5,644 nucleotides of DNA. Origin: an uncultured bacterium (GTDB taxonomy: Bacteria > Acidobacteriota > UBA890). The DNA lies in NCBI GenBank assembly GCA_937922775.1, contig CALAKE010000622.1, positions 1-5,644 of the forward strand, in the 5' to 3' direction. Within the stretch, counting starts at the first letter, position 1. Each line of letters starts with the position of its first letter. The notes under the pieces were generated by a model. It had not been told where the DNA came from. It saw nothing but the letters and a program-made list of their open reading frames with translations, and made no database searches. The position numbers and the translations under genes were made by a program. Positions 1 to 5,644 of the stretch are shown one piece after another.

Positions 1-626
1 TTGCCGTAGAGCTTCTGCCGGCCATGGTTGAGGACGTACGTCGGACTGCCTTCGACTCTGTACTCATCGCGGAGCTCGATGTCGCGGCAGAGAGCAGCCA
101 TCGCCTCGCCCTTCCTCAGCTTCTTCTCGACCGCGCTCAGCGGCAGCGCCATTTCCTCTGCCAGACGCCTGAGGCAATCCATGTCGGAAATATCCTCGCC
201 GTCGCGAAAGAACGCCCGCCGGACGCGCCAGGCAAGCTCCTCAGAGGCACACCGAGCACCCGCTGCCGCATCCGACTCGGCGCCGATCTCGTCTTCCTCC
301 TCGAGTAACTGGACCGCCTTGATCAGATGGTGACTGACGGCGGAGGAGGTCGGCACAGTCTTCGTCCAGACGTCGGGACTCAGCTCAATATGCGGAAACT
401 CCCTGCAGATCTCGCGAACATGCTCGCAGTATCCCGGGAACCCACCGCGATCATCCCACCCCACCCCGATGCGGTGTGCCGTCGATCCGAAAATGGGAAT
501 GAAATGCTGGGTGAGCTCGATCTCGCTGCCGAACTGGCCCAAGAGCTCGTCGAGCCGGATCTGAGCAACGTAGGCCCAAACGCACAGCGTGTCGGAGAAG
601 TATGAGATCTGGATCTTTTCGGACAT
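1..626 (-). CDS. DsbA-family thioredoxin-fold protein with a CVWA site (C-terminus cut by window edge)
   Basis: Reading the reverse strand from the ATG at 626 gives 208 full codons and then leaves the window, so the C-terminus is missing. The start MSEKIQISYFSD is the first beta strand of a thioredoxin fold. Residues 15-18 read CVWA at the place where DsbA or FrnE proteins carry CPWC. A long helical insert follows (about 95-185). VEGSPTYVLN (191-200) holds the cis-proline (P195) loop typical of the DsbA superfamily, followed by HGRQKLYG. From family knowledge, such proteins are cytosolic oxidoreductases or isomerases related to FrnE and 2-hydroxychromene-2-carboxylate isomerase. With only one active-site cysteine, classical disulfide exchange is doubtful; glutathione-linked or isomerase chemistry is inferred. 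Other cysteines are C67, C74, C126, C151 and C180. No signal peptide is seen. The only ribosome-site-like run, GGGAGG (643-648 on the complement), lies 16 nt from the ATG. A GTG at 650 is an alternative start; an in-frame TAA lies just upstream of it. The gene diverges from ubiX. The family call is firm; the substrate is unknown. Confidence 0.85.
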   Translation of the reverse strand, partial: MSEKIQISYFSDTLCVWAYVAQIRLDELLGQFGSEIELTQHFIPIFGSTAHRIGVGWDDRGGFPGYCEHVREICREFPHIELSPDVWTKTVPTSSAVSHHLIKAVQLLEEEDEIGAESDAAAGARCASEELAWRVRRAFFRDGEDISDMDCLRRLAEEMALPLSAVEKKLRKGEAMAALCRDIELRDEYRVEGSPTYVLNHGRQKLYG

Positions 627-848
627 TGGCTGATTTGTGAAGCCTCCCACTGGCGCTTAGGCTGTTTCGAGATTCGCCGGTGAGTCTTCGGGCTCTGGAA
701 GCCAACCGCGGTGCACGCCTCCGGATGAGTAACCGTACCCGGAGGAGGGCGGGGGGACAACACGCGCATCACCAGGCTCTCCCCACGAAGGACGAATGCC
801 CTCGACAGCTTGATTCCTGCATCCCCAGGGGCCGAGAATGGGCACCCT
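627..848. promoter_or_regulatory. Divergent intergenic region between the DsbA-like gene and ubiX
   Basis: These 222 bases separate two genes pointing away from each other, so promoters for both should lie here. By eye no convincing -35/-10 pair stands out on either strand, and the stretch is GC-rich. No small gene with a credible start and ribosome site was found. The only clear structure is the inverted repeat at 718-745. The function is inferred from position only. Confidence 0.5.
718..745. repeat. 7-bp perfect inverted repeat in the divergent intergenic region
   Basis: CCTCCGG at 718-724 is the exact reverse complement of CCGGAGG at 739-745, with a 14-base spacer. The arms do not extend further outward (G717 against A746). 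It could be an operator half-site pair or a small hairpin in a leader. In GC-rich DNA a 7-bp match of this kind can arise by chance, so no regulator is claimed. Confidence 0.35.
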
Positions 849-1427
849 ATGAAGAAGCTGATTGTCGGCATTTCAGGGGCCAGCGGCATCATCTACGGAA
901 TCCGCCTCTTGGAGGTTCTCCGTGATCTGCCGTACGTGGAGACCCATGTCGTCGTTTCGAGCGCCGCTCGGCTGACCCTATCCCTGGAAACCGAATACCC
1001 ACAGGACGTGATCGAGACCCTAGCAGACAAGACCTACAAGACGCGCGACGTGGCAGCGGCAATATCATCCGGATCCTTCAAGACCATCGGTATGGTCGTG
1101 GTCCCGTGCTCAATGAAGACCCTGTCGGGAATTGCCACTTCCTACGCCGACAATCTCCTGCTGCGGGCAGCAGACGTGGTTCTGAAGGAGCGCCGTAGGC
1201 TGGTTCTCGTGGCTCGAGAGACCCCTCTACATCTCGGACACCTCCGACTCATGACCCAAGTGACAGAAATGGGCGCAGTCGTACTGCCGCCCGTTCCGGC
1301 GTTCTACCATCGCCCGCAGACGATTCAGGATATTGTCGACCCTACGATCAGCCGAATCCTCGACCTGCTTGATATCGAGTTGGATAGCGAGCTTGTCGAG
1401 CGTTGGCAGGGATCGCCCCACGAATAG
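849..1427 (+). CDS. ubiX: UbiX/Pad1-family flavin prenyltransferase
   Basis: The 192-residue product is near the usual UbiX length (E. coli about 189). UbiX joins a dimethylallyl group to FMN, making the prenylated FMN that UbiD-type decarboxylases need, for example in ubiquinone synthesis or aromatic acid metabolism; it is a cytosolic homo-oligomer. Visible marks are the Rossmann-like flavin loop GISGASG (7-13), SSAA (37-40), SGSF (74-77), VPCSMKTLSGIA (85-96), LLLRAADVVLKERR (103-116), ARETPLHLGHLR (122-133) and FYHRPQT (152-158). Compared from memory with Pseudomonas aeruginosa UbiX, R106, K113, R123, E124, Y153 and R169 fall where its phosphate- and prenyl-handling residues are expected. 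The ATG at 849 is chosen because MKKLIVGISGASG is the family's natural N-terminus; an in-frame ATG at 810 would add 13 non-conserved residues. The ribosome site is weak (AGGGG at 827-831, GAG at 834-836). It heads a likely operon with the helicase. No UbiD partner is in the window. Confidence 0.95.
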   Translation: MKKLIVGISGASGIIYGIRLLEVLRDLPYVETHVVVSSAARLTLSLETEYPQDVIETLADKTYKTRDVAAAISSGSFKTIGMVVVPCSMKTLSGIATSYADNLLLRAADVVLKERRRLVLVARETPLHLGHLRLMTQVTEMGAVVLPPVPAFYHRPQTIQDIVDPTISRILDLLDIELDSELVERWQGSPHE

Positions 1428-1451
1428 CAGCCGTCGGCCGCCGGCGGCGAC

Positions 1452-1456
1452 AGGAG
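1452..1456 (+). promoter_or_regulatory. Shine-Dalgarno AGGAG that sets the helicase TTG start
   Basis: AGGAG lies in the gap after the ubiX stop and ends 6 bases before the TTG at 1463. This is ideal spacing and the best ribosome site in the window. It favours the TTG at 1463 over the in-frame TTG at 1403, which lies inside ubiX. The ATG at 1480 is in another frame. Confidence 0.7.
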
Positions 1457-1462
1457 ATTTGC

Positions 1463-3016
1463 TTGAGGAAGAAACCGACATGGTCGGGACGCCCTTCGAA
1501 CCGCGGAGGTGCCGGCAGGAAGAGCGCGGCATCTGATCAGGCCGGCGCTTCGAGCGAAGCCGATTCGCATTCCGAGGACGTCGTCGAGCCTGAAGACTCA
1601 CTTCCGGAGATCACCCTCGAACAGCTTCCCCAGCCGCTGCAAGAGGCAGCCGCCCGAGCTGGATGGACCGAGCTTACGCCGGTTCAGGCCAAAGGGATCC
1701 CGTACCTCCTCGTCGGCCGCGACCTGATGATCCAATCGCGCACCGGCAGCGGAAAGACGGGGGCCTTCATCCTGCCCATCATCGAGAAGATCGATACCGA
1801 GGACCTCCGTTGTCAGGCACTCGTCCTGGTTCCCACTCGCGAGCTCGCCAAGCAGGTGGTCACACATGCCGAGACCCTGAGCGGTCCCGGCGGAATGCGC
1901 CCTGTGGCGGTGTATGGAGGGGTCGACTATGGCCCCCAAATCGACGCTTTTCGTCGCGGTGCACCTCTTGTGGTTGGCACTCCCGGCCGGATACTCGACC
2001 ACCTGCTGAAGGGCAATCTCTCACTGGACGGCCTCAAAATTTTGGTTTTCGATGAGGCTGACCGGATGTTGTCGATGGGCTTCTACCCGGACATGAAGCG
2101 GTTGCAGCAGTTTCTGCCCAATCACCGCATCAGTGGCCAGATGTTCTCTGCCACGTTCCCGTCGAGGGTGCTACGACTGGCCGGGCAATTCCTCGATACT
2201 CCCGAGTTTTTGAGCTTGAGTCGCGATCGCGTGCATGTGGCGGCCACCGAACACGTCTACTACGACGTCCCGGCGATGAAGAAGGATCGCAACCTGATCC
2301 GGATCATTGAAATGGAAAACCCGACCTCGGCGCTCATCTTCTGCAATACCAAGGCAAACGTGCACTATGTCTCGGTCGTATTGCAGCGCTTCGGCTACGA
2401 TGCCGACGAGCTCAGCTCCGACCTGAGCCAGAACGCCAGAGAGAAGGTGCTGGATCGAGTGCGGCGAGGGAAGCTGCGCTTCCTCGTAGCCACGGACGTC
2501 GCAGCGCGTGGCATCGACATCTTCGAGCTTTCGCACGTGATTCAGTACGAGCCCCCGGATGACCCCGAGGCGTACATTCATCGCGTCGGCCGCACAGGGC
2601 GGGCCGGGGCAACCGGCGAGGCAATTACCCTCGTTTCAGGTATCGAGAGAATCGAGCTGCAAAACATCGGCCGCCGGTTCGGCATCGATTTGTTAGAACG
2701 CACGGCACCTACTCCCGAGGAAGTACGACAGATGGTCACCGAGCGAATAACGGCCCTACTCGAGGCACAACTTCGCGACCGTGACCGCTTGCAGACGGAG
2801 CGCATGCAACGCTTCGTCCCCCTGGCCCGCAGCTGGGGAGAGACGGAAGACGAGGTGGCGATCGTCGCCATGCTCCTGGATGACTACTATCAGGCAAGCC
2901 TGAACGCGCCACCGGAGGAGCCCGCATCCGAGAGTCCCCCCGAGCAGCCCAATAAGGCTGGCGACCGGCCACCACGCCGCTCCAAAGGCAAGCGACGCAC
3001 CCGGCGAGGTCGATGA
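1463..3016 (+). CDS. DEAD-box ATP-dependent RNA helicase
   Basis: The product has 517 residues from a TTG start with AGGAG placed 6 nt upstream. DEAD-box helicases unwind short RNA duplexes or remodel RNA-protein complexes with ATP, in ribosome assembly, mRNA decay or cold adaptation. Motifs in order: Q-motif ELTPVQAKGIP (Q75), motif I SRTGSGKT (92-99), PTRELA (124-129), GG (152-153), TPGR (173-176), DEAD (197-200), SAT (229-231), IFCNT (292-296), ATDVAARGID (343-352) and HRVGRTGR (373-380), so the RecA1 and RecA2 domains are both complete. The core is flanked by a basic-then-acidic disordered N-terminus (1-50) and a C-terminal extension (about 414-517): a helical part, a Pro/Glu stretch and a basic tail RRSKGKRRTRRGR likely to bind RNA. 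No RNA-recognition domain like that of DbpA is seen. The usual LHGDLSQ reads LSSDLSQ here. It lies 35 nt after ubiX and overlaps the next gene by 4 nt. The family is certain; the subfamily (DeaD/CshA/RhlE-like) is not settled. Confidence 0.95.
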   Translation: MRKKPTWSGRPSNRGGAGRKSAASDQAGASSEADSHSEDVVEPEDSLPEITLEQLPQPLQEAAARAGWTELTPVQAKGIPYLLVGRDLMIQSRTGSGKTGAFILPIIEKIDTEDLRCQALVLVPTRELAKQVVTHAETLSGPGGMRPVAVYGGVDYGPQIDAFRRGAPLVVGTPGRILDHLLKGNLSLDGLKILVFDEADRMLSMGFYPDMKRLQQFLPNHRISGQMFSATFPSRVLRLAGQFLDTPEFLSLSRDRVHVAATEHVYYDVPAMKKDRNLIRIIEMENPTSALIFCNTKANVHYVSVVLQRFGYDADELSSDLSQNAREKVLDRVRRGKLRFLVATDVAARGIDIFELSHVIQYEPPDDPEAYIHRVGRTGRAGATGEAITLVSGIERIELQNIGRRFGIDLLERTAPTPEEVRQMVTERITALLEAQLRDRDRLQTERMQRFVPLARSWGETEDEVAIVAMLLDDYYQASLNAPPEEPASESPPEQPNKAGDRPPRRSKGKRRTRRGR

Positions 3017-3510
3017 CGCACCTGGTCGAAAAGTACCTCGAACGTGTCGGGCCCCGGCTCAGCACGATTCTTCTGCTCACCCTCCTCGTTTGGATCTGCA
3101 TAGCCCTCGGCGTGGTTCTGTATGCCTTGGGCATGGGTGTCTACCGCACCGTCATGATCACGCGGGAGGCATTCGACGGCGAGCCACGTGTGATTCTGCT
3201 GTCCGTGGTGATCTGGGTCTTCGTCCTGCTTTCCCTGCCGCTGGGGTGGGCGGCCCGCCGCGTCTGGCAGGAACACCGGGGTGAACGCTGGGGGTCCGAG
3301 GGGGCGCTGGACCGCCTAGAAAGACAGCTCTTTCCCGACGAGCAGCAGGCCAACTACACGGAAAACGCACGGGAGCGCCTGGCGCTACGAAGCCTGAGCG
3401 CCATGGAACTGGAGGTCCTGGGCGAGCTGCAGTCCTCCGACCTGACCATTGAGGAGCGGGTCATCGCGCTCGAATCGCGCATGGCTTCTCGGGAAGAAGA
3501 AGGCTCGTAG
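3013..3510 (+). CDS. Two-helix membrane protein of unknown function
   Basis: I do not recognise this 165-residue protein. Two strongly hydrophobic stretches, about 17-43 and 59-80, should be transmembrane helices, joined by a short loop (YRTVMITREAFDGEP). The second helix ends in a basic run (ARRVWQEHRGER), and R11 and R15 precede the first, so by the positive-inside rule both ends are probably cytoplasmic. The tail (about 95-165) is hydrophilic, rich in Glu, Arg and Leu, and probably helical. No signal peptidase site, catalytic motif or lipobox is visible. The ATG overlaps the helicase TGA as ATGA, which usually means translational coupling; GAGG at 3006-3009 is close to the start. This suggests co-expression with the helicase, and perhaps a membrane-tethering or adaptor role, but that is speculation. 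Third-position GC bias and the coupled start support a real gene. It ends 22 bp before the convergent ABC-F stop. Confidence 0.8.
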   Translation: MTHLVEKYLERVGPRLSTILLLTLLVWICIALGVVLYALGMGVYRTVMITREAFDGEPRVILLSVVIWVFVLLSLPLGWAARRVWQEHRGERWGSEGALDRLERQLFPDEQQANYTENARERLALRSLSAMELEVLGELQSSDLTIEERVIALESRMASREEEGS

Positions 3511-3532
3511 GAGTCGGGCTCGAGGCCCTGCG

Positions 3533-5503
3533 CTAGCGTAGGCTCGCAAGCTCCTCTTCAGCCTTCTCCCATTCGGCCATCATCTCCTCAACCTCCGACC
3601 GGAGCTGCTTCTGTTCCTCTTCCAGCCTCCGAACTTCGGACGGCTGGCTGCGCTCGTAGAATGTCGGATCGCAGAAGACCTGATTGATCTCTTCAATACG
3701 GGCTTCAGCGCTCTCGACCTTTGCCAGGAGTTTTGCGCTGCGGTCCCTCACCTGTCGGATCCGGTTCTTGGAGACCTTCTTCGACTTCTGCCCTTCCCCG
3801 CCTGCATTCGCAGCATCGCCTGCGGCGGTCGCCTTCGCCTCGTCGGCCTCCTCCTTGGCACGTCTCTTTTCTCTGCGCGCCTTCAGAACCACGGTGTCGA
3901 TGTCGAGGTGATCGTCACCGCAGTAGTGCACGTATTCCTCATACGTGCCCTCGTAGTCGAGGACCTCCCCCGGCTTGATCTCCAGGATCCGAGTCGCCAG
4001 CCGGCTGACGAACCAGCGATCGTGCGAAACAAAGATCAACGTCCCCGGAAAACTCTGCAGGCCTTCCACTAGAGCCTCGATCGATTCCAGATCGAGGTGG
4101 TTGGTGGGCTCGTCCAAAACCAGAACGTTGGGCTGCTGGATGGCTAGCTTGCAGAACACCAACCGGGCCGCTTCTCCCCCTGAGAGGGCCTTTAGCGGCT
4201 TCTTGGCTTCGTCCCCTGAGAACAGCACCCTGCCCATCTGGTTCCGTACGTATCCGATCAACTCACCGGGGCAGAACTCCCAGACCCAGGCCTCCGCGGT
4301 CCTGTTCTCCGGTTGCAGTTGATCCCGATGATCCTGGGCGAAGTAGCCGGGATGAGTCTCGTAGCCCCACTCGACCTCGCCGGCGTCGGGCGCCATCTCG
4401 CCCATCGCGATTTTCAGCAATGTCGACTTGCCGATGCCGTTGGGGCCCATAATCGCCAGCCTGTCACCCCGGCGCACGGTCAGATCGACACCATGCAGAA
4501 CCTCGTTGTCAGCGAATGCCTTCTTGATCCCCTCCAGCTTCAGTGCCTCACGACCGCTGGGCCGCTTCTGCTGCAGATTGAAGCTCGGGTAGCGGCGGGA
4601 GCTGGGGGGTAGCTCTTCGAGCCCGGCGGCCTTCTTCTCGATCAGTCGAAGCTTGCTCTGCGCTTGCCTCGCCTTGCTGGACTTGGCCCGAAAGCGGTCG
4701 ATGAAGTCTCTGTGGTGGGCAATCTCCTTTTCGCGCTTGCCGATCTCCTTCTCCCGACGATCGCGCTCGGCCTGCTTGGCCGCCATGAATTTGCTGTAGT
4801 TCCCCTTGTAGGGGAGAACCGTTTGGTAGTCGACATCGAGAATATGGGTGCAGACGAAATCGAGAAATCGATGGTCGTGGGAGATCACGAGTGCCGGCCC
4901 GGGGAACTCCTGCAGAAACTTCTCCAGCCAGCGAATCGAGAGAATGTCTAGATGGTTGGTGGGCTCGTCGAGCAGCAGGATGTCAGGAGAGCCGGCAAGT
5001 ACCTGAGCCAACAGCACTCGCAGCCTGAATCCTCCAGAGAGAGTGGAGAGCGGCTGGTGGTGCAGCGCGGTCGGCAAGCCCAACCCTTCGAGAATCTCGG
5101 CAGCACGAGCCTCGGCGGCGTAGCCATCGTGACGCTGGACTGTCTCTTCGAGCTCGGAAAAGCGCTCGGCATCGAAGCGATCAGGGTCCTCGGCCAGTAG
5201 CGCCTCTTTGGCGGACATGGCTTGCCAGAGCTCCTGGTTCCCCATCATCGCCACCCCGAGAATCGCCTCGTCCTCGAACATGAACTGGTCCTGGCGCAGC
5301 ACCCCGAGCTTGAGGCGGCGTGGTACCGATACCGATCCCTCGCTGGGCGACTCAACGCCCGCGAGAATATTCAGGAGCGTGGTCTTGCCTGAGCCGTTGG
5401 CCCCCACCAGCCCATATCGTTCTCCAGGGTTGAGCTGGAAGGAGACATCGGTGAACAGGACCTGGGCGCCAAAGGACTTACCGAGACCAGAAACGGAGAT
5501 CAT
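3533..5503 (-). CDS. ABC-F family ATPase, YbiT-like core with a C-terminal coiled-coil extension
   Basis: The product has 656 residues and two ABC ATPase domains with no membrane domain. ABC-F proteins bind the ribosomal E site and help stalled or initiating ribosomes; some protect against antibiotics. Domain 1: Walker A GANGSGKT (34-41), Q-loop VLRQDQF (68-74), signature LSGGF (155-159), Walker B LLLDEPTNHLD (176-186) with E180, switch H209. A charged helical linker (about 239-315) is the P-site tRNA interaction motif. Domain 2: Walker A GPNGIGKS (353-360), signature LSGGE (440-444), Walker B LVLDEPTNHLD (461-471) with E465, switch H494. Both sites look active. RYGLVGANGSGK, GVLRQDQF, RVLLAQ and TLIFVSHD resemble E. 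coli YbiT, but YbiT has about 530 residues; here about 120 more (535-656) form a charged, coiled-coil-like tail as in Uup. The ATG at 5503 is chosen because MISVSGLGKSFG is the usual start; the frame stays open to a GTG at 5635, but the extra 44 residues are not family-like. No clear ribosome site precedes the ATG. Resistance cannot be inferred. Confidence 0.95.
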   Translation of the reverse strand: MISVSGLGKSFGAQVLFTDVSFQLNPGERYGLVGANGSGKTTLLNILAGVESPSEGSVSVPRRLKLGVLRQDQFMFEDEAILGVAMMGNQELWQAMSAKEALLAEDPDRFDAERFSELEETVQRHDGYAAEARAAEILEGLGLPTALHHQPLSTLSGGFRLRVLLAQVLAGSPDILLLDEPTNHLDILSIRWLEKFLQEFPGPALVISHDHRFLDFVCTHILDVDYQTVLPYKGNYSKFMAAKQAERDRREKEIGKREKEIAHHRDFIDRFRAKSSKARQAQSKLRLIEKKAAGLEELPPSSRRYPSFNLQQKRPSGREALKLEGIKKAFADNEVLHGVDLTVRRGDRLAIMGPNGIGKSTLLKIAMGEMAPDAGEVEWGYETHPGYFAQDHRDQLQPENRTAEAWVWEFCPGELIGYVRNQMGRVLFSGDEAKKPLKALSGGEAARLVFCKLAIQQPNVLVLDEPTNHLDLESIEALVEGLQSFPGTLIFVSHDRWFVSRLATRILEIKPGEVLDYEGTYEEYVHYCGDDHLDIDTVVLKARREKRRAKEEADEAKATAAGDAANAGGEGQKSKKVSKNRIRQVRDRSAKLLAKVESAEARIEEINQVFCDPTFYERSQPSEVRRLEEEQKQLRSEVEEMMAEWEKAEEELASLR

Positions 5504-5592
5504 CAGAAGGTTGGTTGTTGAATGTTGTGGGGGGACAGGATCCAGAGACCGAGATTCCTTCTCCAAACAACAGATTGTGGCACAACGTTGGC
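5504..5592 (-). promoter_or_regulatory. Upstream region of the ABC-F gene
   Basis: These 89 bases precede the ABC-F ATG on the reverse strand and should hold its promoter or leader unless it is co-transcribed with the gene to its right. No convincing sigma-70 boxes and no Shine-Dalgarno close to the ATG were seen. The stretch contains the small palindromes at 5575-5590 and a TTG-rich run at 5511-5529. No leader peptide or attenuator with paired hairpins, as found before some resistance ABC-F genes, could be recognised. Confidence 0.35.
5575..5590. repeat. Two overlapping short palindromes upstream of the ABC-F gene
   Basis: TTGTGGCACAA at 5575-5585 has two 5-base arms around a central base, and CAACGTTG at 5583-5590 is a perfect 8-base palindrome overlapping it. 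Their place about 70-90 bases before the ABC-F ATG would suit an operator. They are short and may be chance. Confidence 0.3.
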
Positions 5593-5643
5593 CTACCTGA
5601 TGACCAATACGCGATCCTGGGGTGGGTAGAGCCACTGGATGCC
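5593..5643 (-). CDS. Possible C-terminal end of another minus-strand gene (partial)
   Basis: Reading in from the right edge on the reverse strand, one frame gives GIQWLYPPQDRVLVIR and then TAG (5593-5595). The peptide looks protein-like, with a WLYPP turn and a final alternating hydrophobic strand. The gap of 89 bases to the ABC-F ATG is normal for neighbouring genes. Sixteen codons are too few to identify a family, and the other frames at this edge are also open, so this is tentative. Confidence 0.3.
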   Translation of the reverse strand, partial: GIQWLYPPQDRVLVIR

Positions 5644-5644
5644 G

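Noticed and set aside
24..605. Plus-strand open frames of about 90-100 codons in the first 600 bases
   Set aside because: They lie antisense to the DsbA-family gene, whose recognisable protein pattern on the minus strand explains this stretch.
802..839. Promoter-like TTGATT (810-815) and GAGAAT (834-839), or TCGACA (802-807), before ubiX
   Set aside because: The 18-base spacing and poor -10 match are weak, TCGACA has no -10 partner, and the predicted transcript would begin almost at the ATG.
380..892. Minus-strand open frame of 170 codons across the DsbA-like gene, the intergenic region and the start of ubiX
   Set aside because: It covers two well-supported genes in other frames, and its product is Ser/Arg/Pro-rich low-complexity sequence typical of a shadow frame in GC-rich DNA.
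1403..1462. Helicase extended upstream to the in-frame TTG at 1403
   Set aside because: It would overlap the end of ubiX by 25 bases without its own ribosome site, whereas TTG 1463 has AGGAG at ideal distance.
3511..3538. Possible bidirectional terminator between the convergent genes (GGGC 3516-3519 with GCCC 3525-3528, and the palindrome CGCTAGCG at 3531-3538)
   Set aside because: The stem has only 4 bp, the second palindrome overlaps the ABC-F stop codon, and no T-run follows on either strand.
4098..4969. Identical 17-base direct repeat at 4098-4114 and 4953-4969
   Set aside because: Both copies encode the DEPTNH part of the two Walker B motifs of the ABC-F protein; the repeat reflects duplicated ATPase domains, not a mobile or recombination site.

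Overview
The window looks like ordinary chromosomal DNA from a GC-rich bacterium: codons favour G or C in the third position, genes are tightly packed, and there is no phage, IS, tRNA, rRNA or CRISPR signal. The protein families (a DsbA-like protein with a CVWA site, UbiX, a DEAD-box helicase, a YbiT-like ABC-F with a long C-terminal tail) suggest an uncultured proteobacterial or deltaproteobacterial-type lineage such as Myxococcota or Binatota. This is inferred from family resemblance alone and is weakly supported.

Layout: (1) Bases 1-626, minus strand, hold the first 208 codons of a thioredoxin-fold DsbA-family protein that runs off the left edge. (2) Bases 627-848 are a divergent intergenic region with a 7-bp inverted repeat. 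(3) Bases 849-3510, plus strand, look like a three-gene transcription unit: ubiX (flavin prenyltransferase), a DEAD-box RNA helicase starting at a TTG 35 nt downstream behind a good Shine-Dalgarno, and a two-helix membrane protein of unknown function whose ATG overlaps the helicase stop by 4 nt. (4) After a 22-bp convergent gap, bases 3533-5503, minus strand, encode a 656-residue ABC-F ATPase closest to YbiT. (5) Bases 5504-5644 are its upstream region, with small palindromes and possibly the last 16 codons of another minus-strand gene.

Functional themes are RNA and translation (helicase, ABC-F on the ribosome), cofactor synthesis (prenyl-FMN from UbiX) and redox or isomerase chemistry (DsbA-like protein). 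UbiX needs a UbiD-type partner, and none is in view. I found no convincing new multi-gene system. The points most worth checking are the membrane protein coupled to the helicase, the DsbA-like site lacking its second cysteine, the altered helicase segment just before the SQxxR block, and the Uup-like tail on a YbiT-like core.
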